The notes beneath the pieces were generated by a model. It saw only the letters and a program-made list of their open reading frames with translations. It did no database searches and had not been told where the DNA came from. From contig JACGCN010000034.1 in NCBI GenBank assembly GCA_014905825.1, positions 186,001 to 250,000 on the forward strand: 64,000 nt of DNA, written 5' to 3'. Numbering within the stretch: the stretch's first letter is position 1; each line of letters begins with the position of its first letter. Made by a program: the position numbers and the translations under genes. This DNA comes from Lyophyllum atratum (Eukaryota; Basidiomycota; Agaricomycetes; Agaricales; Lyophyllaceae). Below, one piece after another: positions 37,784 to 50,259 of the stretch.

Positions 37784-39095
37784 ATGGGGCAATACTTTGA
37801 AGTCATCAACCTTGATAACCCCTTCCCAGTCAGCACGACAATGAGCGGAAAGTTTGGAGAGTGCTTCTGGGGGATGAATGCTGAGACGGACAGAGGGGTT
37901 ATGAATGCACTATGGCAAACAGATACAGGCCACAAAACTGTCACCATCCAGCCATTGAGTCAGCTGGAGCCGCTTGGAAAGCATCGTAATAGTTTTGACG
38001 AAAGTTTCGTATTGCCTGGAGAGTGCGTCTACATCGTCCATTTTGTCCCTTCCCTCGATTACTACCGTGAATCTTACATTGAATTCATCGTACAGATCCG
38101 TTGCAAACGCAAGTCTCCCAACCGAGTTGCTTAACATGATCCTCGAGGAATTAGAAGGCATGACGGACCTCGTTTGTTTCATGCTGACCTGCCAAAGATA
38201 CTACGAGATCGGTCGACCGATTCTTGAAGCGCATCTTGAGGATATCCTTACTTATTCATGGGCTGGCAATCGCCTCATTTGCGCTGGTGACTACGCGAGC
38301 GTTGACGACCTCCCCCAGGGCATGCTTACGGAGGACGAAGTGGAGATTCTTGATGAGGAATTCCAGCCTACCGACGATGATCAATATGACACCGGCATTT
38401 CTGAGCGGTTGTGCTTCGTCCAACGTCTTCAACCTGACTGGTACCTAAACCGGGCGAGGGGCGGCTTTCGCCAGCAAAACCATAAACTTTCGTGGTATTT
38501 CATCAGCTTGTGGGACCCCAAATTTCGCGACCGCAGTCTGGTACGAGTGGGGCGGGGTGATATTGTCAATGTCGATGTGCTGCAAGCGCTGACTGAGGTC
38601 ACCCCTCGGGCTCTCCCTGACGGTATCCAATTCTCCGACGCGTATGGGTCCTACGTCCTGCGCAATCTTACAACCAAGGAGTATATTCGTGGAGACGCCA
38701 TCCGTGAAGCGTGGGACACCCCCGATATGCCGTACCTGAAAGCACTTCGCTTCTTGCATCTCCTGGTCCTCAGGATCACCTGGTCCTCGGATTCGAGCTT
38801 GTCCATAGCATATGAGGGTCCGATCCAGGTCCATCGTGGGGTATGGGCTGGTCATCGCTTCGATTTCTCCGAAATCAAAACTGTTCAAGGTGATGAAGGG
38901 GCGATTGGTGATTGGAAAGATGTGAGCGAGGTCGCGATAGACGAATTGGTGGCAGTATTTGAACCGGAGGCGAAGTCTTTGGATTTATTCCTAACACCAC
39001 ATGTTCCTTGTCAGGACCCATGGGCAAAATTAGAGGCAAAAGTACGGCTGTCGCTTCAGACTCATAGGTCGGACGGACGAGGGTCTGTGAAATAA
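37784..39095 (+). CDS. F-box domain protein (MGQY-type, basidiomycete family)
   Basis: Two exons, 37784-38022 and 38096-39095, joined in phase 2 through a GTGCGT donor. The N-terminal MGQYFEVINLDN...GKFGECFW segment is common in an expanded group of mushroom F-box-like proteins. The F-box follows the junction: LPTELLNMILEELEGMTDLV, then CFMLTCQRYYEIGR. The remaining 300 or so residues show no leucine-rich or WD repeats. The F-box would recruit substrates to an SCF ubiquitin ligase through Skp1; the target is unknown. An alternative start at 37974 inside the intron region would drop the MGQY segment and is less likely. Confidence 0.75.
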
Positions 39096-39988
39096 TTCGA
39101 AAAAGGGTTCACGCCCACAGGGCCTGCTTAATGCTATAATCTATATGCAAAACCAGGGAGAGTTCAATTTTGGGGACAGTTTTGTAGAGATTTGCTGGAA
39201 CAGTCTTTTTATTCAATCTACCATTCAAAGTATCGCAGATGAGCATCTGTTTTTCTTCTCTGCCTGCGGCGCATGAACTGAACGAGCTTGTCATTAACTT
39301 TCTTCGAAATTCCCTGGTAAAGATGGTGCAAGATTTGATTTCTCTGCCTGCAGCGCATATATGGGTTTTCCATGTACGATAGAGTCCCATCTCCGGCTGG
39401 AAATGAAGATTCAACTTCTAATTGCAATCACATAGATACATCGACGTTGAAACGAGATGCCATAGCTTCCACCAGCATGCATTAGGGACGTTGCAGACAA
39501 ATTAATTTGTTTCTACTAATGGAGCTGATAGGGAGAGAAATAAACATCTAGTTTGACATGGTGCTAGACCTGGAGGAGTGTATTGATGTATGATAAAACT
39601 TGCCCTGTGTAGTAGTTTGCTAAGCACAGGGTGTGCTTGAACTTTCTGAACGGCGAGGCCTCCTGACTCCTGGAAGAGCCAGAAATCATTCAGTCTTCTA
39701 TCAGCTTCTATCTTGCTCCTATCTACCGCTGCAGTTATTGAATTGCAAGGCCTGATCAATTTGGAGCACTGGAAGTTTTCTGTATCTCATTCTGTTGACA
39801 CTTGACTGCGAAGGTTTAACCGCACTAGTATTTCTCTCTTAAGTAGACCGTTGGTAGACGGACACAACCAGTCGTTCCTCCCGAGTCTGGTTCGATTTTC
39901 TTTGGCGCGGGTTCTATTTTGACATGTTTGTTTCGAAACAGACCGGACTTGAATTCGACCTCATTCTCTCATCCTCATAGTGGTCGCA
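39096..39988. other. Intergenic, no gene recognised
   Basis: Contains two copies of a TTTCTCTGCCTGC[GA]GCGCAT block at about 39258 and 39338, 80 bp apart. Nothing else seen. Confidence 0.35.
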
Positions 39989-41966
39989 ATGGCCCTCCCA
40001 ACTCATGGACGCGTTATTATCGAAACTACTGCAGGAGAGATTGATATTGAATTGTGGTCTAAGGTATACTCAATCACTACTTCGCCACTCTCAAGAATTT
40101 CGAACGTTCTTACAGGAAACACCGAAAACATGCCGAAACTTCCTAGCCCTGGCGATGGAGGGTCTGTAAGTTCTTTCGGTGCATGTGGCTACTCAATTGA
40201 CATGAAGGTATATCCAGGATACTACGACGGTGTTATCTTTCATCGGTACGATGCCATTTACCGCGCGCTCGCAAGTGTTATACTCACGAGGCTGAAGAGT
40301 CGTCCCAGGGTTCTTAGTTCAGACAGGCGACAAGACTGGGACGGGAGCGGGTGGAGAGTCATTCTACGGAGGTGCGTGGATATAGCGTATGGATCTGCAC
40401 GCGGTTGACGTCGAGTAGAGCCTTTTGAGGATGAAATCCACCCGCGGCTGCGGTTCCCACATCGTGGACTGGTGGCTATGGCGAATAGTGGCACCAAGAA
40501 CTCCAACGACTCACAGTTTATCATTACACTGGGTATGTCTGCTTCAAACATCTTACAAGTGATTGAACTGAGATCACTTAGATAGGGCGGACGAGCTACA
40601 CGGGAAACATACGTTGTTTGGACGGGTCATGGGAGACACGTTTTTCAGTACGTCCCTTGGATAATGAGCTGAGGACCATTCACTAACAGTGTTTTAAAGA
40701 CGTGATGAAGATAGGAGAAATGGGTATGACGTCCGTTAACTTTACAACAGACAAGCTCTCAAAGACCCAATAGAAATCGACAAGGAGGGGCGGCCCGTAT
40801 AGTATGTTCCTCTTCCTGATTCATCTTCGGATGCTCATCGCTAGCCAGTCCTCCGAAAATCAAGAGCGTCCGGATAGTGGAAAATCCCTTCGACGATATA
40901 GTGCCTCGGATCACCGCAGCCGAGAAGCGTGCTCAACAGAGAGCGAGGGAAGAGGCGCAACGCGAAAGAGAGGAACGTGAAAGGCGGAAAGGAGCTAAAA
41001 AGTAAGTATTCGCCTCAATCCACAGCCCTCGCTTACCATTTCACTAGGGATGTCAAGCTCCTTAGCTTTGGCGCTGATGAAGACGCTGCGGAGGAGCCCG
41101 TGACCTTCCAGAAGAAAGCCATCTTTCGGCCCGATCGTAGGTGCATCCTTCACTACGCCTGCCTGCCCCGGTTGACATATGCCCTCTAGTGGCGGATCCT
41201 GGACCTGCAACCGTCGTGCCCGACTTTGCAGCGCCGCCACCGCTACGTACTCGACCGTCAGAAGACGTTCCAGCCACAAAGCCTGACGCTCTGACTGAGA
41301 AGCCATCAAAGAGGAAAGACGAGTCGGACATAACGAAGATTCGGCAGCGGCACGCCCAGGAGCAGGCTGCCAACCAGTGAGCGCTTCCCCACCTCCGGTA
41401 TCTAAACAAATTTTTGAGTATGTATCGTGGTCACGTATAGAACATCCCGAAATACCGAAATCGAAAAGATGGAGGCCGAAATTCGGCGACTGACGAAACG
41501 CCGGGACGGTGACGACAGCGATGATGAGCAGACGAGGAAGAAGGCCAAGAAGTCATACCTGCAGGAGGAGCTGGACAAGTATTCGAAGGGTCGTGGGCTG
41601 CATAAGAAGGGCAAGCGGAGGGATGAAGGCGATGTGCTCGCGGCCCTGAGCAGTTTCCGCGGGAAGCTGAAGAGCAACGCTACGATGGGTGGCGACGACG
41701 TTGACCCTGATGATCGCGCCGGGGATGCTGACAAGGAAACGAAAGGGGAGGGGGCGGAGGATATGGGGATGGAGGTTGATGATGATCGCGGATTTATGAG
41801 CCACGCACTGCATTTCCCCAAGGACGATGGGGAGGAAAGCCGAAAGGCGGAGCGAGATTATGAGGTCATCGACCCTAGACAAAGGGGTGCGAAGGCGAAG
41901 GAGGAGGAGAGGGAAAGAAAGAGGCTAGCGAAAGTCAGAGGTGGCGGTGGTGGACGAAGACGGTAA
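39989..41966 (+). CDS. CWC27: CWC27-type spliceosomal cyclophilin
   Basis: Peptidyl-prolyl isomerase-like subunit of activated spliceosomes. Many short exons; the first is 39989-40063 (MALPTHGRVIIETTAGEIDI). Cyclophilin landmarks continue in order: ETPKTCRNFLALAMEGYYDG, VIFHR, VVPGFLVQTGDKTGTGAGG, ESFYGG, EDEIHPRLRF, LVAMANSGTKNSNDSQFIIT, then HGKHTLFGRVMGDTFF. A long charged C-terminal half follows: VENPFDDIVPR, a coiled and Arg/Lys/Glu-rich segment, YLQEELDKYSKGRGL and DVLAALSSFRGKL near the end, all typical of CWC27. The tail ends in basic Gly-Arg repeats. Nuclear function in pre-mRNA splicing fits an intron-rich genome. Several introns have been placed only by frame and motif continuity. 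Confidence 0.88.
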
Positions 41967-43065
41967 CAATGCACGTTATTGTGTGTGCTGTGACCTTCTT
42001 TCATGAACCATTTATCACTTATGTGTATCCATTATATGTAGGCTTTTGAGGTGCTACCGTGATCGTCCATTCTCCTTTGGCGCTATTGATCGAAGATTTC
42101 GAGATATTTGTGACCGCCGGTAACCATAATCATCCCTAGAGGTCGCCAGCTGTCATCATGGCTCTAAGTCACCGAAACGACCTTCCCAAAATTTCCGTAG
42201 CTCGTCAATGACGCTTGTCTTCCGCGATCACGACCTTGCGATGGAGCTTCGACTGCTGGCAAGCACAGTGGCTTTATGAAGGACCTAGACAACGCCTGAA
42301 CCTCAGTCAGGTCTGACTCATCGAAACTTTGTACCAGCAGGATTATCCAGGCCTGGCACCTCTCCGGTGCGACGCTCCTCGTGGAAGTGATCATGAGATG
42401 TGCATCAGCGTGAAGGAACCTTTGGGGGTGAGATCGCCCGTGGAGGTTGGACGGTCCCGAGGGGTTGCACGACTTCGCTAAGCCCTGCCTGTCAGAATCT
42501 GTCAGACCGTCGAGTCAAAATTCTTCGCTATTCTTTGCCTCCATATGCTCCCAATGCCATGAAAGGTAGCTCCTTTGGTGGGGACAACACTTCGTTCTTT
42601 CCATTTGATGATATCACAGTGATATAATCATCTTTGTCGGTGAACTAAAAAATCACAGCCAAAGCGGATGAATGACCGAACCTTGCCGTCAATACAGTGT
42701 ACACATCACGACTGCCATTATCTGAGCGTTATGAAAGCTATTCATATTCTTGCCGTTGTACATGCGCTGAGAAAGACGGGTCAAGGTCACATCGACCCTT
42801 TGTTTGCTTATCTGCTACAGTGGCATTTGATTCATGGCATCTCGGACCGACTGAAAGGGTTCAAGGTGTTGAAAGAACTACTGATGCGGCTGTCTGGACG
42901 AACATATAATAAGAGGCTGTCAGCCTCTCGTTCTGCCATCGTTCAAACGTTCACTCGCTAACAGTGTCAGCAAAAGAGTCGTATCTGATTACGTACTCGA
43001 AGCAGCCTTGTTTGGGTTGTTTGGACCCTTCAAACTTCTGTTCCTCACCACCAGCTCACTCTACC
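41967..43065. other. Intergenic, no gene recognised
   Basis: About 1.1 kb between the CWC27 3' end and the UBC6 start. Frames of 70-97 codons at 42668-42961 overlap one another and have no features. No RNA gene seen. Confidence 0.35.
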
Positions 43066-44361
43066 ATGGCCAGCAAAGCCGCCCAGAAACGAGTATGTCT
43101 CCTTACATATGGGCTATCAACTAATCTCATATAACCCGAATACAGCTCACGAAGGAGTATGTTACTATGCAGAAGGAACCCCCTCCATTTGTGTGGGCTG
43201 TGCCAGACGAGAAGAACATCTTGACTTGTGCGTCTGATTTACCTTCTTCAGCTTGAATATCTTGACTTAATCCTGCATCAGGGAACTTTCTTATCGTACG
43301 CGGCCTCTCATATCTTCCCCTCACATCCATCTGACACATCTGAGTAGCGCGGTCCCCCAGACTCTCCATTCTCTGGTGGCGAGTACCATGGCGTCCTCCT
43401 TTTTCCATCGGAGTATCCATTCAAACCTCCAGGCATAAAGGTGCGTTTTTGAACAGTCGCCAACTGAGCCTCGATCTCATGCATCAACAAATATAGATGT
43501 TCACGCCGTCCGGTCGATTCCAACCAGACAGGAAAATCTGCTTCTCCATGTCTGATTTCCACCCAGGAACGGTGCGTAGCGATTTCTTCGAGACGCTTTG
43601 AGGGTGCTGATGCGATAGGGTACAGTGGAATCCTGCTTGGAGTGTGGCAACCATGTGAGTGTTCTCCCAGCTAGGTTTAAGCGCGCATCACAGCTATCAG
43701 TACCGGTCCATTTCCCGGTCAATTGCCGACGCGCTCGCCATAACCTTCTCCTGTCAAACCTTGGCTGACATCGCTTTGCAGCCTCACCGGCCTTCTTTCC
43801 TTCATGCTCTCTGATGAGATGACCACGGGATCTGTCACCTCGTCTGACACGCATAAGCGCACTTTCGCTGTCCGGAGCCACAGCTGGAACCTTACACAAC
43901 AACGATTTAAAGAATGCTTTCCTGATGTGAGTTAACAACGCCCCCGCATATCCCATAGATGTCGGGAATCAACAGTGCCCGCTGATCTGATGCATTTTGT
44001 GTAATAGTATTGTACACCATACCCCCGGGACCTACCTAATATGGGCGAGAAAGAAAGAGGAAAACAGGAACCACTACCGTCGTTCTCGACACAGCCTTCT
44101 ACCCCGTCACAGACCTCGTCGCCTGCCAGCTCCACGGAATCGTCAACATCGAACCTCCCAATCACACCCCCGGGCGCGCCTCTCAACCTTGTAACAACGC
44201 CAGGAACGCCGGCAGGCACTGGATCCGGCAAGCCTGACGAGAACCGGAAGCCTGCATCAAGCTTAGCGGCTACCTGGGGCCACATATTGTGGGAGAAGTG
44301 GCGATGGGGAGCCCTGATCATTTTCGCGGTCCTCATATCTCGATTTTCATCCAGTGCTTGA
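43066..44361 (+). CDS. UBC6: ER-anchored ubiquitin-conjugating enzyme E2 (UBC6/UBE2J type)
   Basis: E2 of ER-associated degradation. First exons 43066-43092 (MASKAAQKR), 43146-43227, 43282-43295 (14 nt) and 43348-43440, then further short exons. UBC fold landmarks: [57 protein letters not shown], and the active-site segment [20 protein letters not shown] with the catalytic Cys, as in UBC6-type E2s. The C-terminal half is a Ser/Thr/Pro-rich linker ending in one hydrophobic helix ([14 protein letters not shown]), a tail anchor that places the enzyme in the ER membrane facing the cytosol. Small 14-nt and 27-nt exons are supported by frame. Confidence 0.92.
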
Positions 44362-45646
44362 TGAGCAGCCGTCTGTCCGTCTGTCCTTATATCCATTCCT
44401 TTCAGTTTCTTTCGGTCTTGTCCAGAGGGACTTATTTATCTAAACGTCGGCAATGGAGTGCGATACTCCCATATGGTCACCATCACGATCTTTTACCTTC
44501 CTTTATATTCCCCCACTCTTGTAGTTCTAAGCAGATATTCCATTCGCGACGTATCACAAAACTCTAGCCAAAATACACATAATGCCCCTTTGATGCGTGG
44601 CTCCCAACTGTGCCGACAAGGCTGGTGATGGCACACAGCCTCCATGACAGGGAAATCCTTGGGAGGTTTACACCTCCCCCGCGCATCGACTCCCTTCCCT
44701 CAGCCGCGATCTGCTCCAATCCCACGGAGACCTCCGGCGCGACCTTGTATGTGACTAGCGCTCCTTACGTCTCCCTTGTTTTGTACCCTGACTCCTCTCC
44801 GTCTCATACCTCCGCAGCCTCGGGCATCTATGGCGACTCGGAACAGGCCTGGCGGGCAGAGGTGTATCCGGGGCCCGCCTTCACTCATATGCTGCGCTTT
44901 AAGCACAAAGAATAAAAAACACATATCGGTTGGTCACAATTGCCGTCCAAACGTCCAACGAGTGTTCCATGAGTGCTCACTATCAAATCGTCCATCTATT
45001 TCAATCACTAATAGGAATTAGAGTTGACAGTGATCGACCCTTGCTGTGACGCACGCTTTTACGCGAGCCCCTACATACCTGTTCGCGGAGAAGGGAGATG
45101 GATAGTGGAGCGATCAAGTCATACACACCATAGATCCTCATAGATCGTGGATTGACTTTTGAGGAGTTGATCATGATCATTCTGCCCGAGGGGTCGTCCT
45201 ATCTGTTCAGGGCCCGGTATTAGATCTTCTACCAACCCGAACGATCATTGTGGGGGCGATCTCGGACTTGATTGGGGACTTGAATAGTCAAGCAGGGATA
45301 CCTGCTGCTGACAAGCGTGTGAGGATGAGGGCGGTTTAGCTTGATTTTCTGGAATTGCGATTGGTGGTCTTTGTTGAGACATGGCGGGCTGAAAGCAGAA
45401 GCTCTAGGCAAATTTAGGGTTGTGGTATGTGCAACAGATAGTCGTGTGCTCCGTTAGATACGTGTAAACTGTATGGCCCAAATTTCTCTTTGAACAAAGT
45501 GTGCTTTGATGCACGACATTCATAGGAACGGTGTGATTGCGTCCTTTGAAAATCAAAAATCCAGTAGCACCTGCTACAAGTATAGACGCGCCTGACATGA
45601 ACTTAGGCGACCAAGTCAAACAGGCTACTTCAAGGCCCAGATATGT
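44362..45646. other. Intergenic, no gene recognised
   Basis: Between UBC6 (+) and the GH5-like gene (-), convergent. A 101-codon plus-strand frame at 44610-44915 has no family features; it may be non-coding 3' sequence. Confidence 0.35.
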
Positions 45647-47383
45647 TCATAAAGCAAGAGATGCGGTAAAGTCGAAGGGAGCACTGGACAGGCCAGCCGT
45701 AGATAAAGTTCCGCTGGAGAGAGTGCTCCAATCAGCGCCATTAACTTGAATCTGGCGCTCAACATGAATGCCAAGTAGAGCAATGTGTATATTAGTATAG
45801 GCTCACCTCATAATCCTCTCCTTGATGAGGGTCTGGATTCGTGATAAGTTCCCAGTAAATCCAAGGAACCTTGAAGTTACTGATTTTCTGGATGTTTGAC
45901 TGTAAATTTGCGGTACGTCCACTCCCTACGAGCGAGCCCCATTCTTCGACTATGAGCTTTTTACCAGCAGCCTTCGCCTGATCGATAGCACTTGTCATGA
46001 AGCTGTCGTAGTCACTGTAGCGGTGTCAGGGCTGCAGTCGGAATTTGAGAATTTAAAATAAGGCTGCTTACTCGTTATAGTCATGGATGGCGACAACATC
46101 GATCGCGGGGCAGGAGCTGCTGAAGAAAAGGGGTTGTACACTCGACGCTGCTGATCCCCCTCCTGTAAAGATCAGTTGATTCCTATCACCGACGTTGTTG
46201 CGTATCTCGAAGGAGAAATGAGGAGTGAATCTAAGTAAATTATAGGCATGGACGTACTTGTTGCGCGGTGTGGCAGATCCAAGCTAGGTTATTCTGTGAA
46301 AGATTGTCTCAAGAAAAGCTTTGAGCATTGTTATCGGTGAAAATCTGCACCTTGTAGAATGTTTGGTCAAAGATCATGGGCCTTCGATGCAAGACATGAG
46401 AAAATATGGAAACTCAGCGGCAGGTTTATCTCACTCATTCTGGGCTTCCAGACCGAATATATACGCAGATAGCTCGCTCCAGGGCCGACTACCCAACAGC
46501 TTATTCTTGTGGATATTGAGGATGTGGGTAATACGTTGATTGAAGTCGTCGATGGCACCTGAGGTCTGGTTAATAGAGGCCTTACATAGATAGAGGGATC
46601 AAACCTACTGGGATTTGTGTAAAAGCCGGTTTGTCCGTACTTTTAAGTTTTGGCCGTAAACGTCACCTGCCTGTAAACTATTTTCTATGCAACAAATCAG
46701 AGCACGCTATATATTTGCATCGTGACGGCGCTACTTACTGTCATGCATTCCTGTGATGGTGGGTATGAGCACGAACTCGACTGAGATTGCAAACCACTCG
46801 GGGACATACCTATCAAAAGCTTGATGCCTGCAGTGATATTAGGAAGTTCGGCGTCCTATCCTGCTCTCACAAGTCAAAGGAACCTACCACGGGCATGGGC
46901 GTCTACCTAAGTTGAAATTAGCCACATTGCGAGAGGGTGTGAGTTCAACGAGATTGTAGTCACCATCAATTGATCGACAAGGTCTAGGATAGTGTCGTTG
47001 TAGTTACGAATCCCGTTCGCTTCAAGGTCCAGCACCTTTAGGCTGTTGCTTCCTTTCTGGCCTGCCTCGTGCCCCGTCACCCATGTTCGCAGCACCTATG
47101 AAAATACGAGACCAAGACTGAGCCGCCATTCGAGAAAGCCAATACGGGTACAAGAGCGAACCTTCATTCCGGCAGCTTGCATCCCGTCTAAGAGGGCATG
47201 TCTCTCGGCATCTGGGAGGCTGTAGACATAATAATTCTAGGATTGCCCATACAGGCATATCAATGCGTGAGTAGCGAGATATAGGCCTCGACAATACTTT
47301 ACATTTGCACCCGCGAAATTGTTCGCGCCGAGGGCACTTTTGGTAGCCAGTAAAATCGTAGAGACAATGAAGGAAAGACGCAT
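45647..47383 (-). CDS. Secreted GH5-like glycoside hydrolase (mannanase/cellulase clan A type)
   Basis: Multi-exon gene starting MRLSFIVSTILLATKSALG, a signal peptide. Landmarks in order: NNFAGANYYVYSLPDAERHA, LLDGMQAAGMK, VLRTWVTGHEAGQKGSNSL, DLVDQLMVDAHARGIKLLI, FGLEAQNEPM (acid/base Glu in the NEP motif), AIDVVAIHDYND and KLIVEEWGSL (nucleophile Glu), followed by PWIYWELI. This is the (beta/alpha)8 lay-out of clan GH-A; it matches Agaricomycete proteins annotated as GH5 and similar to endo-beta-mannanases. The last exon ends TASLAL. Both catalytic Glu residues are present, so it should be active. Several internal junctions, notably between 46560 and 46900, are uncertain. It sits between two GH76 genes. 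Confidence 0.82.
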
Positions 47384-48352
47384 TTCTGTACCGTTGCTTC
47401 CGTCGTACCTAAAACATCAAGTCAAAGGGGGCTGACAGTCCTTAAGCCACACAGTGGGTATCACATTGGCTTCTATCGTAATCACGCTATACAATACGCT
47501 TACAAGAAAAGCAGCGAAGCCTAGGACCTGTGCGGGCTATGTCAACTGGATAATCAGTTGATCAGAGATACGATGCAGACGTGTGCAAGAACGCACCGGA
47601 ATAATATCATAGAAGCTTGAGCCAGAGTTTCTCTTCTACTCCGTTCCAAGTAGGTGAGCTGGTCAACAAGTGCAGTAATCACTCATGGGTATGCCTAGGA
47701 GCTCCCGTCCCAAAGTATGCACTCAGATATTGCTATTTGCTCGAATGAGCGCGCGCTGGGTCACACATGGATGATCGATTAAAATAGGGGGCATATTCAG
47801 CGCGACATATCAAGATCAAGAAATGTAGTGAGGAGTTGTACGGCACGAGTTCCATGAGCATGATGTACTCAGGCTTCGAATTCAGAATGGCAACGAGCGT
47901 TATGATCAAGAGCGGTCAGGTCAAGTGGGTAGATATTTGTCTTGGTTTGAATCACAAGGCCTCAGGCCACGCGTTCACGGATTGCTTTCTCTAAAAATGC
48001 CAATGCCATCATCCCATGAACCACCTCGTGGTCTCGGTATTGTTTTATCTGCGCTTGGTCTGCGCATGAAGATACATATTTCAAAGCAAACGTGTCCCAG
48101 CCTGGTAGCTATCCATGCGCTCTTCGGCCAGTCGTTGAACTTCTACCGTTGTTTTCACATCGTGTACTTGTGTAGCAACGAGCTACACGGAATAGTTATA
48201 TGAGCTCCATATGGCCCTCAGCGTCATTCGGCCAGGCTCCACCGCACGCGAAACACGGCGTTATCGGCGGCATTGTACGCTTCATGTTCAATCTATGATT
48301 ATCTATCCATTTAAGCAGACTAAGCTGGGCAAAAACGAACAACTCAGGAATC
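47384..48352. promoter_or_regulatory. Divergent region, GH5-like (-) / GH76 (+)
   Basis: About 970 bp with both promoters. No distinctive motif or gene recognised; a 92-codon frame at 47925-48203 is unsupported. Confidence 0.35.
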
Positions 48353-50259
48353 ATGCTACTTTCTGCTCCTGTCGTGTTGATTGCTATTGGTCTGGTAGCT
48401 GCTCAAGATCTGGGCGTACCATTGAGTTGGAGGGTATGTTTTTTAATAATATCTTCTCCTTCTAGAATTCTCATGTCATGTAAACGAAGAAATTCAGCAA
48501 TTCTCGCCCACTCTCAGAACGCATCACGCTCTCCCAGAACGCGATTAATGCTATTTTGCCTCAGCTTAACTCTGCCACGGGCGAGTTCAATGGCAAGTTC
48601 CAATTTGACAGAGGTCCTCGGTCGACTCATCAGGTCTTTCGAGACAGGCATTGGTTACTGGCAATCAGGCAATGTGTGGTCTGCTATGGCCAACCAAGAC
48701 AGGCTCGCCGGCACAACGACGAACAAGGCACAAGTTGTGAACAATCTGAAGAACGTTTTCAACCTTCGCAAAAAACTATGATCAATACGGGTACGGAGCC
48801 TTCGAACTATGATTGAAATGCCACTTATACTAGATGTGATATTCTAGGGTATGAAGCCATTGCATCCTTCATTCCTTGTCTAACTGAATTTCGCATCAGT
48901 ATAATGACGATGCGTTGTAGGTTTACAGTATCCTGCGATACAGACCCTCTTGGCTGATGAGTCGCCTTCTAGATGGTGGGCAACAGCAGCGATATATGCC
49001 TACAGAGCTTATGGAGACACTACACTCCTTGCAAACGCCGTCGCGACGTGGAATCATGTTTCAACCTTGTAAGAGTCACTCTACGTTAAAGTCAAGCAGC
49101 TGTAGATCGAGCCAACAGTGCTCTCACGGCGGCCCAGGCCAATGCTGGGCAGCTGCCTGGCAAATCCTTCAGTATAGCGCCCACGTGTGATGGAGGTATG
49201 CTCACCTTGTCAAAACATATTAGGACATCACTAATCTTATCTGCGAGCAGTTACCATGGCAGGTGGTGTATTCTGGGTGAGTGTTGTGCTTCTTGCTTGA
49301 GCTATCATCGATCTTGACGATATCATAGCGCCCAACAGCCGATGATCAAGGCATCAACTCTATAACAACAGGGTGAGCTATAATGCAGTCTAATCTTGAT
49401 CTTGCTTTTCTCATTATTCGTGGAATCAAAACAGTCTATATGTGACGTACGTATTATAGCCAAGTCTGGTCAGTACCGGTGGCTCGATGCTGATTTACGA
49501 TGCAGCGTATCGGCATTCCTCGCCGAAATTACCAGGGATTCCAAATATACTAGCGCAGCTATTCAGAGTGCGAACTGGATCAAGGCGCATAATATGCAAA
49601 ACAACCTCGTTCTTGACACCGTCAACGGCCACGATTGCTCTAGATCTCCAGCCAGCTGGCTTTTCACTTATAACAGTGGAAAGTTCATCGAGGGCCTCAG
49701 TGTTCTGGCAGACGTCACTGGCGATTCTCAGTGGAGAACTTTGTAAGATAACCAACTTTCAGAAATCCTCGCGATCAGCTACTGACCTTATTCACGCAGG
49801 TCTGTCAACATCGCCGCGGCAGCGATGAAATCTGCACCATGGCAAGGATCCGATGGCATCGTCACAGAAGGAGTAAGCACTACAAGCAACAACGATGGCG
49901 TGGGCTTCAAAGGTGGGTCTCAACCTCAAAGTCTGAGAATTAGACCAGAATCTAAGTGACGGATCATTTGTTAGCCATCTACATACGAGGATTGTGTGAA
50001 GCATTCGCCCGCAATCCGTCGAACAGCGACCTCCGAATTCTCATTCACAGCTACGCCGACGTTCAGGTAAGTCCACTTCGGATGCCTTGTCTTAGAGCGA
50101 AGCCGACAAGGATTTTTTTTGCAGTACAACGCTCTTCTGGACCTTGCAGCTACTGGAAGCACGTACTCCTCAAACTGGCATGGACCGCCCCAGTCATTCA
50201 CCAGTTGGGGACAGCTTGCCGCTTTGGATGTTTTCACGACGGCTATTTTGGCTAACTGA
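48353..50259 (+). pseudogene. GH76 glycoside hydrolase paralogue with a +1 frameshift
   Basis: Collinear with the GH76 gene at 35482-37360: equal exon lengths for the 1, 17, 96, 77, 26, 44 and 12-nt exons. Exons include 48353-48433, 48490-48596, 48634-48790, 48848 (1 nt), 48900-48916, 48973-49068 and 49119-49195. Signal peptide MLLSAPVVLIAIGLVAAQ. Landmarks: FETGIGYWQSGNVWSAMANQ, YNDDALWWATAA, CDGVTMAGGVFW, NGHDCSRSP, FTSWGQLAALDV. Exon three is 157 nt against 156 in the paralogue because a run of A at about 48770-48775 has six instead of five bases; translation then reaches TGA five codons before the exon ends. Everything downstream is intact. It is therefore a very young pseudogene, an allele-specific lesion or a homopolymer sequencing error. 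Confidence 0.75.
48848..48848 (+). other. Predicted 1-nt exon in the second GH76 gene
   Basis: A single G between a 57-nt intron (48791-48847, GTACGG...TTCTAG) and a 51-nt intron (48849-48899, GTATGA...CATCAG). It completes a Gly codon before YNDD, as in the paralogue. Confidence 0.65.
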
